Source of the DNA: UBA5070 sp035913415
Lineage (GTDB): Bacteria; Fibrobacterota; Fibrobacteria; UBA5070
Direction of reading: 5' to 3'
Length of the DNA stretch: 64,000 nucleotides
Assembly (NCBI GenBank): GCA_035913415.1
Contig: JAMIIV010000199.1
Coordinates: forward strand, 1 to 64,000
Made by a program: the position numbers and the translations under genes. The notes beneath the pieces were generated by a model. That model did no database searches and was not told the DNA's origin. It worked only from the letters and a program-made list of their open reading frames with translations. How positions within the stretch are numbered: position 1 is the stretch's first letter; each line of letters opens with the position of its first letter. Shown here in pieces: positions 37,501 to 45,669 of the stretch.

Positions 37501-38093
37501 AGGTAGAGTCCCGCATCCTTGAAGTTGGCGCGGGCCAGATCGGCCACGGCGTCCCAGGCGACGTCCAGTTCGGCTTCGGATGCCACGCGGCGCATGCCGA
37601 TGCCCCCGCCGCCGGCGGTGCTCTTGAGCATCACGGGGTACCCGATGCGGGATGCCTCCATGCGGGCCTGGTCCAGGGAGTCCAGCAGGCCCGTGCCCGG
37701 AAGCAGGGGCACGCCGCTCTCGATGGCCTTGGCGCGCGCGCTGTGTTTGAGTCCGAACACGCGCATCTGCTCCGGGCTGGGTCCCAGGAAAACGATGCCG
37801 GCCGCCTCGCAGGCCTCGGCGAAGGCCGCGTTCTCCGAGAGGAACCCGTACCCGGGGTGGATGGCCTGGGCGCCGGTGCGGCGCGCGGCCTCCAGGATGG
37901 CTTCGGCGTTCAGGTAGCTGGCGGAGGCCTGCGCGGGGCCGATGCACACGGCCTCGTCGGCCATGTCGATGTGGAGGCTGTCGCGGTCGGCTTCGGAGTG
38001 CACGGCCACCGATGCCAGGCCCATGCGTCGCAACGTGCGGAGGATGCGGCAGGCGATGGCGCCGCGGTTGGCCACGAGAACTTTGTCGAACAT
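34527..38093 (-). CDS. Biotin-dependent urea or guanidine carboxylase
   Basis: A 1188-residue multidomain enzyme: biotin carboxylase (MFDKVLVANRGAIACRILRT; ATP-grasp GGGGIGMRRV near 165; EVNTRLQVEHGVTE near 288), then carboxyltransferase halves AHS2/KipA-like (TTVQDWPGRQGLWDVGIPPSGPMD) and AHS1/KipI-like (VEFGPMVLDIALRLRAQ), and a C-terminal biotinyl domain with the biotin lysine in VLESMKMEAPV. It carboxylates urea to allophanate with ATP and bicarbonate. Many members next to DUF1989 pairs act on guanidine instead, and sequence alone does not let me choose. A 264-nt gap with a repeat separates it from the upstream genes. Confidence 0.92.
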   Translation of the reverse strand: MFDKVLVANRGAIACRILRTLRRMGLASVAVHSEADRDSLHIDMADEAVCIGPAQASASYLNAEAILEAARRTGAQAIHPGYGFLSENAAFAEACEAAGIVFLGPSPEQMRVFGLKHSARAKAIESGVPLLPGTGLLDSLDQARMEASRIGYPVMLKSTAGGGGIGMRRVASEAELDVAWDAVADLARANFKDAGLYLERLVVRARHVEVQIFGDGKGRVEALGTRDCSAQRRNQKVIEEAPAPGLTDDLRARLEHTAAALGRSVSYRSAGTVEFVLDADTGDAAFLEVNTRLQVEHGVTEEIFGIDLVEWMIRCGAGDTSFLDAIPAPSGHSVQARVYAEDPARGHAPSCGLLTEAVFPTDVRVETWVRAGTEIPPWYDPMVAKIIAHAATREDALALLDTALASTRLGGIATNIGHVRRILAHPDFTAARMHTGLVGTIADTPRSLEVLSAGAQTTVQDWPGRQGLWDVGIPPSGPMDDRSFRLGNLALGNPEGMAGLEFVLKGPTLKAHTDTWAVLAGADFGATLDGAPVPTWDPFPWHAGQILSCPRVVGPGARGYLLVAGGLDVPEHLGSRSTFTLGGFGGHGGRALRVGDQIPLGIATSSPRAESVPSESRPELSSAWRIGVLMGPHAAPEYFLPEDMDDFFAADWSVHYNSDRTGVRLVGPTPRWARADGGEAGLHPSNLHDNAYVPGTVDFTGDMPVILGPDGPSLGGFACPVTIALAELWKVGQLRAGDTIRFVPVLHAHARGSERALAEIVKTAPVPWAEAATEIVLHRSGSRELLPELCVRQDGDDAILVEFGPMVLDIALRLRAQALLQALQAESLEGVTDLTPGIRSLQVRFDPRILSRSRLLSRLLDLENALPDAEDIEFESRTVWLPLSWDDPATRVAIGKYTSTVRPDAPWCPSNIEFIRRVNGLDSIDDVKRIVFQAQYLVMGLGDVYLGAPVATPLDPRHRLVTTKYNPARTWTPENAVGIGGAYLCVYGMEGPGGYQFVGRTVQMWNRWLTTTEFARPWLLRFFDRIRFYEVPADELLRLREDFPRGRLHLKIEPGTFRWKDHKRFLAAESSSIDAFQTVQREAFAAERRRWEDQGVSVVGSQDAGPAQTESDIPEGAEAVCADLPGSVWKVLVEPGQQVLEGETLVVLESMKMEAPVCSPRSGTVLDVRASAGSAAAPGQVLIVLEAP

Positions 38094-38235
38094 GACGGAA
38101 TCCGTCTTCAGCGGGCCGTCCCGCCTGTGTGGTGGTGCCGCGTGGGTCGTCCCGCGCGGCGGAAGGTGTGTCGGATCAGACCGAGGTTGCGGCGTTGCTG
38201 GTCGGGCCGGAGGTGCTGTGGTCGGGTGATCCTCC

Positions 38236-38343
38236 GGTGGTCGAGTCTGTCGAGACCGGCGCGGTGGGTCTCGACAAGCTCGACCACCGAATCGCTGGAC
38301 CCCGAACCGAGGAACGCTCGGCCACCGGATGCTCGACCACCGA
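38236..38343. repeat. Dispersed palindromic intergenic repeat, copy 4
   Basis: GTGGTCGAGTCTGTCGAGAC, then GTCTCGACAAGCTCGACCAC, with a further CTCGACCACCGA unit. It lies inside the urea/guanidine gene cluster, between the second DUF1989 gene and the carboxylase, so it may reduce or separate their expression. Confidence 0.7.
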
Positions 38344-38357
38344 ACCTCCGACCATCG

Positions 38358-39008
38358 TCATGGGTTCCACACGAGCATGCGCACCGGGGTGGGATTCCAG
38401 CCGTTGCACGGATTGTTGAGCTGCGGGCAGTTGGAGACCAGCACCAGGATGTCGGACAGGGCTTCCAGCTCCACGTATTTGCCCGCGTCGCTGATGCCGT
38501 CGGCGAAGCGCAGGCCCCCTTCGGCGGTGACCGGCACGTTCATGAAGAAGTTCACGTTGGCGCCGATGTCGCGTTTGTCCAGGGCGCGTCCCGAGCGCGC
38601 CATGGCCAGCAGGAAACTGTCGCGGCAGTTGTGCATGGGGCGTTTGTCGAGGGCGTAGCGCACCTGGTTCGATTCGGCGGCGCAGGCCCCGCCGACGGTG
38701 TCGTGGCGACCACAGGTGTCGGCGACGATGCGCGCCATGGAACGGCCGCGGGTGGAGCGAAGCACCGAACCCGTGGTCAGGAACAGGTTGCCCTGCTCGC
38801 GGATGGTGTTTTCCGCGCTGTAGCGCTCGGAGGGGTCGCGCGCGTCCAGGAAGAACGTGTCGACGGCCTGGTTGCCTTCCAGGTCCACGATGCGCAGGAT
38901 CTGTCCGGCGCGCAGTTCGTGCAGCCAGTGGTCGCCGGATTCGACGACATGGTCGACCGTGGCGCGGGCGGGATCGAGCCGGCTCTCGACGAGGTTGGAG
39001 GCGCTCAC
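38358..39008 (-). CDS. Urea carboxylase-associated protein (DUF1989), second of pair
   Basis: A 216-residue DUF1989 protein starting at GTG (GTGA overlap with the preceding gene). Motifs: GDHWLHELRAGQILRIVDLEGNQAVDTFFLDA, GRHDTVGGACAAESN and MHNCRDSFLLAM. Conserved His and Cys (RHDTVGGAC, HNC) could bind a metal. Homologous pairs have been shown to act as carboxyguanidine deiminase, converting carboxyguanidine to allophanate between guanidine carboxylase and allophanate hydrolase. Context therefore supports a role in guanidine breakdown at least as well as a urea role. Confidence 0.85.
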   Translation of the reverse strand: MSASNLVESRLDPARATVDHVVESGDHWLHELRAGQILRIVDLEGNQAVDTFFLDARDPSERYSAENTIREQGNLFLTTGSVLRSTRGRSMARIVADTCGRHDTVGGACAAESNQVRYALDKRPMHNCRDSFLLAMARSGRALDKRDIGANVNFFMNVPVTAEGGLRFADGISDAGKYVELEALSDILVLVSNCPQLNNPCNGWNPTPVRMLVWNP

Positions 39009-39721
39009 GGGAAGATCCTTTCGGTGAGGAGGAATCCGCGCCCGTTCTGTTCGCAACTGGTGCGCACGGGGTCGTCGACTCCGGGTGCCGGGCATCGCAG
39101 CACCTCGAGCTCCACGCCCGCGGGCGACCAGGTCGGGGTGGGGTCCAGGGGGTGCGGGGTGGCCGACAGGGCCACCAGGACGTCCATCTCGAAGCGCAGC
39201 GCGACGTACCTGCCCGGGCCTCCGCGCGGAGCCCATTCCAGGGCACCGTCTTCGCCCACGGCGATGGAGGTGAACAGGTTCACGCACGAAGGGACGTCGC
39301 GTTCGCCCAGGCCGTATTTCCCCAGCTCTACCAGGAAATGGTCGCGGGCGTTGGTGAAGCGTTCGTTGCGCAGGCGCTGGTAGGTGCCCGCTCCGAAGCG
39401 TGCGGCGACCGACGCCGAATTGGAACATCCCGTCACGGTGTCGTGCCACCCGGTGGAATCCTCGACCATCGAGGCCAGGACGTGTCCCATGTCGGAGTAG
39501 AGGGCGCAGGGCGCGGCAAGGCGGGCGATGTGCTGGGCCTTGAGGGTGTCGGGCATGTTGTAGCGCTCGGTGGGGTCGTCGGAACGCAGCAGGATCATCG
39601 AGGCGTTGGCCCGTCCCGAGACGTCGCGCAGGCGCAGCCCCTGGCCGCGGCGCAGGCGGGCCGACCAGGAAGCACCGGCAGGGACGGACTCGGAATAGGA
39701 GACGGAATATGTCATGGTCAT
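39005..39721 (-). CDS. Urea carboxylase-associated protein (DUF1989), first of pair
   Basis: A 238-residue DUF1989 paralog of the next gene. Motifs: GQGLRLRDVSGRANASMILL, ERYNMPDTLKAQH, GWHDTVTGCSN, DVPSCVNLFTSIAVGEDG. It shares the HDTV-Cys site and the later Cys-x-N element with its partner and probably forms a heteromer with it. ATG at 39719-39721 overlaps the ATPase stop. Order ATPase-DUF1989-DUF1989-carboxylase-hydrolase is the usual urea/guanidine carboxylase neighbourhood. Confidence 0.87.
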   Translation of the reverse strand: MTMTYSVSYSESVPAGASWSARLRRGQGLRLRDVSGRANASMILLRSDDPTERYNMPDTLKAQHIARLAAPCALYSDMGHVLASMVEDSTGWHDTVTGCSNSASVAARFGAGTYQRLRNERFTNARDHFLVELGKYGLGERDVPSCVNLFTSIAVGEDGALEWAPRGGPGRYVALRFEMDVLVALSATPHPLDPTPTWSPAGVELEVLRCPAPGVDDPVRTSCEQNGRGFLLTERIFP

Positions 39722-40617
39722 TCGACCTCGTCGCCCACCAGAGTGAAGCGCACCATGGGGATGCGTTCGACGACGGGGGCCGGCTGGGGTGGATGGATGA
39801 GATGGTCCAGGTGGGCGCGCGTGGCCTGGAATTCGGGCGAGGGCAACTGGTGGAAGTGGCGCGGACGCGGCACCGGCACCTCCAGGTGCTCGCGCACGCG
39901 GCCCGGGCGCGGATCGAGCACCAGGATGCGGTCGGCCAGGTACACGGCTTCGTCCAGGTCGTGGGTGATGAAGACGATGGTGATGTCGACGTTCTTCCAG
40001 ATCTGCAGCAGATGCGCCTGCATCTGCGAGCGCGTTTGGGCATCCAGGGCCCCGAAGGGCTCGTCCATGAGAAGCACCCTGGGGCGGGCCGCCAGGCTGC
40101 GCGCGATGGCCACCCGCTGCTTCATCCCTCCGGACAACTGGTGCGGGTACTTGTCCTCGAAGCCCGAAAGCCCCACGAGTTCGATCCATTCCCGCGCTTC
40201 GGCGTCGGCGGTGGTGCGTCCGCTGCCGGTCATCTCCAGTCCGAATGCGACGTTGCGCGCCACGGTCAGCCACGGGAACAGGGTGTATCCCTGGAACACC
40301 ATCCCGCGGTCGGGGCCTGGTCCGTCCACCGGAGAGCCGTCGACCAGGATCTGTCCGGAGGTGGCGTCTTCCAGCCCGGCCAACAGGCGGACAAGGGTGG
40401 ACTTGCCGCAACCAGAGGCGCCCACGATGCACAGGAATTCGCGCCGATGGACGGAAAAGGACACGCCGCGCAAGGCCTCGACGGGCCCCTGGGCGCTGGG
40501 GTAGATCTTGCCGAGGTCCAGCACTTGCAGGACGGATTCCCGCCCCAGCATGCGGTCCAGTCGTGAACGCGAGGCCGGGTCCGGGGCGGGCAGGCGCGGG
40601 GCTTCGGAGGCGTTCAT
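39718..40617 (-). CDS. ABC transporter ATPase (nitrate/taurine/urea type)
   Basis: A 299-residue ATPase with Walker A GASGCGKST, Q-loop MVFQGYTLFPWLTV, signature LSGGMKQRVAIARSL, Walker B VLLMDEPFGALD and switch VFITHDLDEAVYL. The GYTLFPWLTV and DEPFGALDAQTR blocks fit the SsuB/NrtD/TauB family. It has overlaps of 4 nt with both the permease and the first DUF1989 gene. It powers uptake of a small nitrogen compound, likely urea or guanidine by context. Confidence 0.92.
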   Translation of the reverse strand: MNASEAPRLPAPDPASRSRLDRMLGRESVLQVLDLGKIYPSAQGPVEALRGVSFSVHRREFLCIVGASGCGKSTLVRLLAGLEDATSGQILVDGSPVDGPGPDRGMVFQGYTLFPWLTVARNVAFGLEMTGSGRTTADAEAREWIELVGLSGFEDKYPHQLSGGMKQRVAIARSLAARPRVLLMDEPFGALDAQTRSQMQAHLLQIWKNVDITIVFITHDLDEAVYLADRILVLDPRPGRVREHLEVPVPRPRHFHQLPSPEFQATRAHLDHLIHPPQPAPVVERIPMVRFTLVGDEVE

Positions 40618-41651
40618 GGCGCGACCTCGGCGACGACGGGGGCGGGGCGACGGCGCAGCATGGCGCGCAGACCGGGTCTGGCGTCCTTGCGCCAGGGGAA
40701 CAACCTGCGGCCGATCCATCCCAGAACCATGTCGGTGCCCAGCCCCACCACGCCGATCAGCAGGATGGCGGCCATCACGTTGTCGTAGGCGCGGTACTTG
40801 GCCTGCAGGTTGATGAAATAGGTGATGCCGGAACTGGTGCCGATGAGCTCGGCCACGATCAGGTACGTCCAGGCCCAGCCCAGGAGCACGCGCTGGTCGG
40901 TGTAGAGGTCGGCGATGGAGGCGGAGAGGATCACGCGCAGCAGCAGTTGGCGGGGCTTGGCCCCCAAGGTTTGGGCCGCCTCGAGAAGGGATGGGTCCAC
41001 GCGCCGCACCGTGTTGGAGACCACCAGGACCTGCTGGAAGAACGTGCCGATGACGATGATGGCGATCTTGGGGGCGTCGTGGATGCCCAGGATGGCCACG
41101 CACAACGCGCCGAACGCCGGTGCGGGAAGATACCGGAAAAATTCCAGGAACGGTTCGGACAATCGCGCCATGGCGGGAATGGCCCCGCAGGCGATCCCCA
41201 GGGGGATTCCGACGAGTGAACTGAGGAAAAAACCCCAGACGATGATGCGGATGGAATGCAGCAGGTTCTGGTGCAGCCACTTCTCTTCCGACAGGCGCGG
41301 GGCGGCGCGGAAGGACGTGACCATCGCACGCGCCACTTCGTGGGGCGCGGGCAGGAAGACCGGGTTGGCGGGACTGCCCGTGGCGACCTCGCCGCCGCGG
41401 GCGGCGACCACCGCGTTGGCCTTCTCGAAGCCGGCGCGTTCGACGCGCATGCCGGGTGTGAACCACGCCACGTCGCCGGTCGACTCGACTTCGATCTGCG
41501 GGTGCCAGATCCACGGCACGTAGCTGACCGCGCTCCAGACCAGGAGAGGGGCCAGAAAGGAGATGAACCACATCAGAGTGCGCGCACGGCCGGAGAGTTC
41601 CCCATGGATGCGAAACAGGCTCCGACGGCGTTTGCTGGAGGCGATGGGCAT
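40614..41651 (-). CDS. ABC transporter permease (SsuC/NrtB type)
   Basis: A 345-residue permease with about six helices and the BPD_transp_1 coupling loop EAAQTLGAKPRQLLLRVILSASIADLYT. The N-terminal 100 residues include a helix and an unusually long periplasmic stretch (VESTGDVAWFTPGMRVERAG) before the core, an extension known from urea-carboxylase-region permeases. Overlaps the ATPase gene as ATGA. About 100 nt separate it from the broken binding-protein gene upstream. Confidence 0.9.
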   Translation of the reverse strand: MPIASSKRRRSLFRIHGELSGRARTLMWFISFLAPLLVWSAVSYVPWIWHPQIEVESTGDVAWFTPGMRVERAGFEKANAVVAARGGEVATGSPANPVFLPAPHEVARAMVTSFRAAPRLSEEKWLHQNLLHSIRIIVWGFFLSSLVGIPLGIACGAIPAMARLSEPFLEFFRYLPAPAFGALCVAILGIHDAPKIAIIVIGTFFQQVLVVSNTVRRVDPSLLEAAQTLGAKPRQLLLRVILSASIADLYTDQRVLLGWAWTYLIVAELIGTSSGITYFINLQAKYRAYDNVMAAILLIGVVGLGTDMVLGWIGRRLFPWRKDARPGLRAMLRRRPAPVVAEVAP

Positions 41652-41752
41652 GGGCCGGGCTCCCGGACAGGGAGGTGGCGGGCCGTCCCGCCGTGGTTCG
41701 ATGTCCCCCCGAGCCGTCCCGGGAGGAGGTGTGGACGTTGGGGCCGAATGAC

Positions 41753-42754
41753 TTACTTCAGGGCCTCGATGGTCAGCGTCGAGTCAAGGTAGGTAGGAAT
41801 GGCTTGGGGTGCGGTATAGACCTTGTTGGCGACGTTGAAGGTGTCGGCGACGGCCAGGGAGAAGGGCAGGCTGGTCAGGTCCGATCCGGTCTGGAACCGG
41901 GGGCGACTTTCGGCCAGGGTCAAAAAGCGCGTGCCTTCGAGGAACTTGGCGTAGTCGGCGGCGGGTACACCCACCCGGGCGGCCATGATCGCGACACCGT
42001 CCATGCGCGTGGTCTAATCCGCGAGGTAGGCGACCACGCGATCCCACACCTTGACCACCTTCACCCAATCCCCACGGCGTTCGGCCAGGCTCTGCGGCGA
42101 AACCGAGAGGAAGTCGTAGATCAGTCCGGGAGCATCGGCGCTGGAGAACACCGCCTTCGATCCGGGCACGGACTTCAGGGCCTGTCCCGAATTCGGCTGC
42201 CAGGCGCCGATGGCGTCGACATCCTTGGTGGCCAGGACCTGAGCGGTCTGGTGGGTGGGTGTTCCCACGAGCTTGACGTCGGATTCCGTCATGCCGTTCA
42301 TGGCCAGCCCCTTCAGCAGCAGCAGATGTTCCACGAACCCGATTTCGAGTCCCACCTTCTTGCCCTTGAGATCCTTCAAGGAGGCGATGCCCGGCTGGGC
42401 CACGATCATGTCGTTGCCGTTGGAAAAGTCGGTGACCAGGATGGCCACGTTCTTGCCGCCCTGGGCGCCGGTGACCAGCGCGTCTCCGGAGGCGATGGTG
42501 ACGGCGTCGACCTTGCCCGCGGTGAAGGCTTCCATGGACGGGGCGTATTCGAACCACGAGAATTCGATATCGACCCCGGCTTCCTTGAACCATCCTTTCT
42601 GGATGGCGATCTCGAAGGCCGTCCAACCCGGCCAGTCGCTGTAGGCGACCTTCAAGGGGGGCAGCGCCGGCGTGGCGGCGGGCTCCTTCTCCTTGTTGCA
42701 CGAGACGAACAGGGCCAGGGCACTGGCGGCAAGGATGGTACGGATCGGGCGCAT
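41753..42754 (-). pseudogene. Periplasmic binding protein of the urea/guanidine ABC importer, in-frame amber stop
   Basis: One reading frame encodes a whole SsuA/NrtA-type lipoprotein: signal peptide with lipobox VSC (MRPIRTILAASALALFVSC), LKVAYSDWPGWTAFEIAIQKG, and KDLKGKKVGLEIGFVEHLLL. At 42014-42016 a TAG interrupts it after VVAYLAD; the frame continues at once as TTRMDGVAIMAARVGV to the natural end LDSTLTIEALK. The first part is 246 residues and the second 86. Explanations are a nonsense mutation (CAG or GAG to TAG), a sequencing error, or readthrough. A strong AGGAGG precedes the ATG. Loss would leave the importer without its receptor. Confidence 0.85.
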
Positions 42755-42828
42755 GGAAACCTCCTGTGCGAAAACAAGAGGTCAATAACCGTGCCAGATC
42801 GAGAGCGAAAGGGATTGGTTTGCTCTGA

Positions 42829-42849
42829 CATTGACGAATCAAGTCAATG
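42829..42849 (-). promoter_or_regulatory. Palindromic site upstream of the urea/guanidine operon
   Basis: A perfect inverted repeat CATTGAC-N7-GTCAATG, 75 nt before the binding-protein ATG, with a further GTCAATA half-site at 42781. It looks like a regulator binding site. I found no guanidine-I riboswitch-like conserved block between here and the ATG. Confidence 0.45.
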
Positions 42850-42947
42850 AGAGACAATTCCGAAACGATTGACGGTGTGGCTGGAACTGTCACATCCAGC
42901 CGCACCCGGGATTTTCGCCAACACGGAAACAGCCGACACGAGGGAGT

Positions 42948-42974
42948 TTCCCGCCAGGAAAATCCTGGCGGGAA
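42948..42974 (-). terminator. Hairpin after the 42981-43892 gene
   Basis: A perfect 12-bp stem TTCCCGCCAGGA, 3-nt loop and exact return, starting 7 nt after the minus-strand stop. No T-run follows, so termination is likely but not certain. Confidence 0.6.
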
Positions 42975-42980
42975 GGCGTA

Positions 42981-43892
42981 TCAGTGGTTTCGCACGCCCA
43001 GGCGTCGTACGGTTTCGAGTTCCTCACCGTTGGCTGCTTTCGCCACGATTCGCCAGAGATAGACGCCCGAAGGTACCGGTCGCCCGTCTGGGGTCTTGAG
43101 GTTCCACGTCACCGCGATGGGTTTGCGACCATCGGATTCCGAAGCGATGCCGGCCAGCGCACGGGCGGAAATATCCTCCGACCACGACATCACGGGGACT
43201 CCCATGTTGTCGTAGATCGCGACCGAGACCAAAGCGGGTCCCGGAAGGAGGATGTCGATCCCGAGCGATTGATCTTCATCAAGACGGGCACCGCGACCAA
43301 GGAACGCTGGCGACGAGCCGTTGGCGACCTTGGCGAAGGCTCCGTGGACCCGAGCGTCGAGAACCGTGGTCGTCGACTTGGGAACGGAACGCCGTTCCAC
43401 GGCCGTGCTGGGAATCACGTCGATCGTGAAACTGGTGCTGGCCGAATCGGATCCATCATAGGCCATGACGGATACCGTGGTGCTTCCGACGCTCCCCGGG
43501 ACATTGCTCAGCACCAATGTGTCGTTGACGATCTTGGCGCCGACGGACGAACCTGAAAGGGTTCGGCCGAAGCGCAAGGTGTCGCCATCGAGGTCGGCGA
43601 AGACGTCGCTCAAGGGGAAGCGCAGGGTGGGAAATCCTGCGAACTCCTTTCGATCCGCGATGTCAGCCATCACATACGGGGCGGTGATGCGGAAGAGCCG
43701 GTGGGCCAGGAAGCCGCTTTGCAAACGCAACCCGTCCGCCTGGGACGCCTTGGCTTCGTAGCCGGCTCCCACGTTGTCGGAATTCGTTGGTGTGCTAGTC
43801 AAGGCCGCACCGGATTGGTCCCACTGGGCGGAAGCGAACGATGCCGCGAAGGCAAGGGTCGCGAGGATGCGCATGGGGTTGTGGGGTCGCAT
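42981..43892 (-). CDS. Hypothetical secreted protein with cadherin-like and FlgD-like regions
   Basis: A 303-residue secreted protein; signal peptide MRILATLAFAASFASA begins at residue 7 (an ATG at 43874 is an alternative start). Residues 70-155 look like a cadherin-type Ig unit (LSDVFADLDGDTLRFG, ISNVPGSVGSTTVSVMAYDG). The C-terminal 90 residues (LVSVAIYDNMGVPVMSW, AVTWNLKTPDGRPVPSGVYLWRIVA) match the FlgD-Ig/T9SS-associated 'G-x-Y-x-W' tail common in Fibrobacter and Bacteroidetes. It begins right after the TAA of the upstream gene, so the two are one operon. Confidence 0.72.
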   Translation of the reverse strand: MRPHNPMRILATLAFAASFASAQWDQSGAALTSTPTNSDNVGAGYEAKASQADGLRLQSGFLAHRLFRITAPYVMADIADRKEFAGFPTLRFPLSDVFADLDGDTLRFGRTLSGSSVGAKIVNDTLVLSNVPGSVGSTTVSVMAYDGSDSASTSFTIDVIPSTAVERRSVPKSTTTVLDARVHGAFAKVANGSSPAFLGRGARLDEDQSLGIDILLPGPALVSVAIYDNMGVPVMSWSEDISARALAGIASESDGRKPIAVTWNLKTPDGRPVPSGVYLWRIVAKAANGEELETVRRLGVRNH

Positions 43893-45548
43893 TTACTTGA
43901 GCCGATCTTCCAGCGCCTGGATCCGCTTCTCCTGGGCGATGGCGTGCAGGGTGAGCTCTTCGACCTTCTTCAGGAGCAGCAGGTTCATCTGCGCCAGATC
44001 GACACCGCCCGCTTCGATTTCCTTGGCGCTGGGGATTTCCGGCAGGTGCTTGTTGGCCACGATATAGGACTCCACTTCGGCGAGCGGGGCGAGCTTGTAG
44101 TCGGGCTCGAAGACGTAGTCAGGGACAACCACGGTTGCCTTGGCCTTCAAGCTTCCGGCGATGACCACGTTTCCGGAGAAATCCACGTTGTGGCCATCGG
44201 TCTTGAGAATGTCGTAGGCTCCGCCACGGTTGCTCACGTGGAGGGCAACACCGTAGGTGTCCGCGCTCTTGATCAAGGAGAAGGAGCCGTTGTCGCCACC
44301 CGAGTAGATGTGCAGACCGTCCGTCGACACCTCGGTTCCCCATCCGCTTTCGGCGTTGCGGTCGAATTGGATGGTGGACGTCGCGGGCAGCTTCACGCCG
44401 CCTGCGATCGCCATGTTTCCGGAGAAATTCACGTCATGGCCATCGGTGTTGAAAATGTCGTAGGCTCCGCCACGGTTGCTCACGTGGAGGGCAACACCGT
44501 AGTTTTCCGCGCTCTTGACCAAGGAGAAGGAGCCGTTGTCGCCACCCGAGTAGAAGTGCAGGCCCGTGGCGGACAGTTCGGTACCCCATCCGGCATCGTC
44601 GCGGGGGAACTGGAAGGAGTTGGTGTCGGCCAATTTCACATCGCCATACGCGTTGAATCTGACGAGCCGGGTCGAATCCAGTTTGCCTGCGACGTCGGCA
44701 GCCAGTTTGGTGATGGTGGGGCTTGTCAGATTTCCGGCGATGGCCACATCGCCCGAGAAATTCACATCACGGCCATCGGTGGTGAAGATGTCGTAGGTTC
44801 CGCCACGGTTGCTCGCGTGCAGGGCGACACCGAAGGTTGCTGGGCTCTTCATCAAGGTGAAGGTGCCGTTGTCGCCGCCCGAGTAGAAGTGCAGACCCGT
44901 TGCGCCCAGTTCCGTGCCCCATCCGGAATTGTCGCGGGGGAATTGGATCGACGATGTGTCGGCCAATTTCACGTCGCCATAGGCGTTGTAACGAACCACC
45001 TGGTTCGAATCCAGTTTGGCGCCAACGGATTTTGCCACCGAATTCAATGCGGCGGTGGTGGCGTAGCCCGAGAGGGCCTCGGTCTTGGCGTAGGCGGCCA
45101 GGCTTGTCAGGGGGGCGTAGTTGGCCAGCTCGGTGACGTTGGCTTTCCCGTCGAGCCCGGCAACGGACCTTGCGAACTGGGCGGTGTCGGCTTTGCGGGC
45201 GTGGAATGCCCAGGGAGAAGCTCCGAGAGAGGTGCGTGGCAGGAGATCCTTCCCCGCGACGGTCACGTTGAGAAACAGGCTGTCACGGGCGAACAGGGCG
45301 TCCGGAAGCGAGGAGACCGTTCCGAGGGAGAGGGAAAAGAGGCCCTTGCGTGTGGTGACGGTACGCGCTTCCGACCACAGAGCCGTGCCACCAGCGGATT
45401 GTCCGTACACGGCGAAAGTGACCGCCTTGTCGCCATCGGGGACAGGGACGCCTTTGTCGTCGGTGAGGATTCCCTGGTAGGGAATGGATGCAGCCGAAGC
45501 GGTTGCCACGGCGGTCAAGAACAGGCCTAATAGGCAGCGAGGAGTCAT
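43893..45548 (-). CDS. Secreted tail-fibre-like protein with three internal repeats
   Basis: A 551-residue protein with signal peptide (MTPRCLLGLFLTAVATASA). Residues 20-115 form a conserved N-terminal domain (IPYQGILTDDKGVPVPDG, LGASPWAFHARKADTA). Then three about 90-residue repeats follow, each with GWGTEL-ATGLHFYSGGDNG and GVALHVSNRGG-YDI, matched by near-identical DNA near 44219, 44459 and 44797. The C-terminus (PDYVFEPDYKLAPLAEVESYI, NKHLPEIPSAKEI, coiled coil to the end) is the Bacteroidetes-type chaperone-like tail. It is a surface filament or adhesin by inference; no phage genes are nearby. Confidence 0.78.
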   Translation of the reverse strand: MTPRCLLGLFLTAVATASAASIPYQGILTDDKGVPVPDGDKAVTFAVYGQSAGGTALWSEARTVTTRKGLFSLSLGTVSSLPDALFARDSLFLNVTVAGKDLLPRTSLGASPWAFHARKADTAQFARSVAGLDGKANVTELANYAPLTSLAAYAKTEALSGYATTAALNSVAKSVGAKLDSNQVVRYNAYGDVKLADTSSIQFPRDNSGWGTELGATGLHFYSGGDNGTFTLMKSPATFGVALHASNRGGTYDIFTTDGRDVNFSGDVAIAGNLTSPTITKLAADVAGKLDSTRLVRFNAYGDVKLADTNSFQFPRDDAGWGTELSATGLHFYSGGDNGSFSLVKSAENYGVALHVSNRGGAYDIFNTDGHDVNFSGNMAIAGGVKLPATSTIQFDRNAESGWGTEVSTDGLHIYSGGDNGSFSLIKSADTYGVALHVSNRGGAYDILKTDGHNVDFSGNVVIAGSLKAKATVVVPDYVFEPDYKLAPLAEVESYIVANKHLPEIPSAKEIEAGGVDLAQMNLLLLKKVEELTLHAIAQEKRIQALEDRLK

Positions 45549-45669
45549 GTCTGAATCTTTCGGGGAGTGGTAGTGTCGACCCCTGGGTGAGTAGGGGATG
45601 AAGACATCTTAGTGCATATCGGACCGATACGGAAACTCGGGTGTGATCAGCCGACAGACGCGAACGAAT

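Noticed and set aside
34554..39383. A 1609-codon open frame on the + strand
   Set aside because: It is antisense to the carboxylase, hydrolase and DUF1989 genes, which have clear domains. Its translation is low-complexity Gly/Ala/Arg/His without motifs, typical of GC-rich shadows.
42755..42980. Guanidine-I (ykkC) riboswitch upstream of the urea/guanidine operon
   Set aside because: I looked for the conserved ykkC blocks in this gap on the minus strand and did not find them.
43893..45548. Prophage tail fibre
   Set aside because: The protein has a signal peptide and no phage structural, lysis or integrase genes lie nearby; a host surface protein is more likely.
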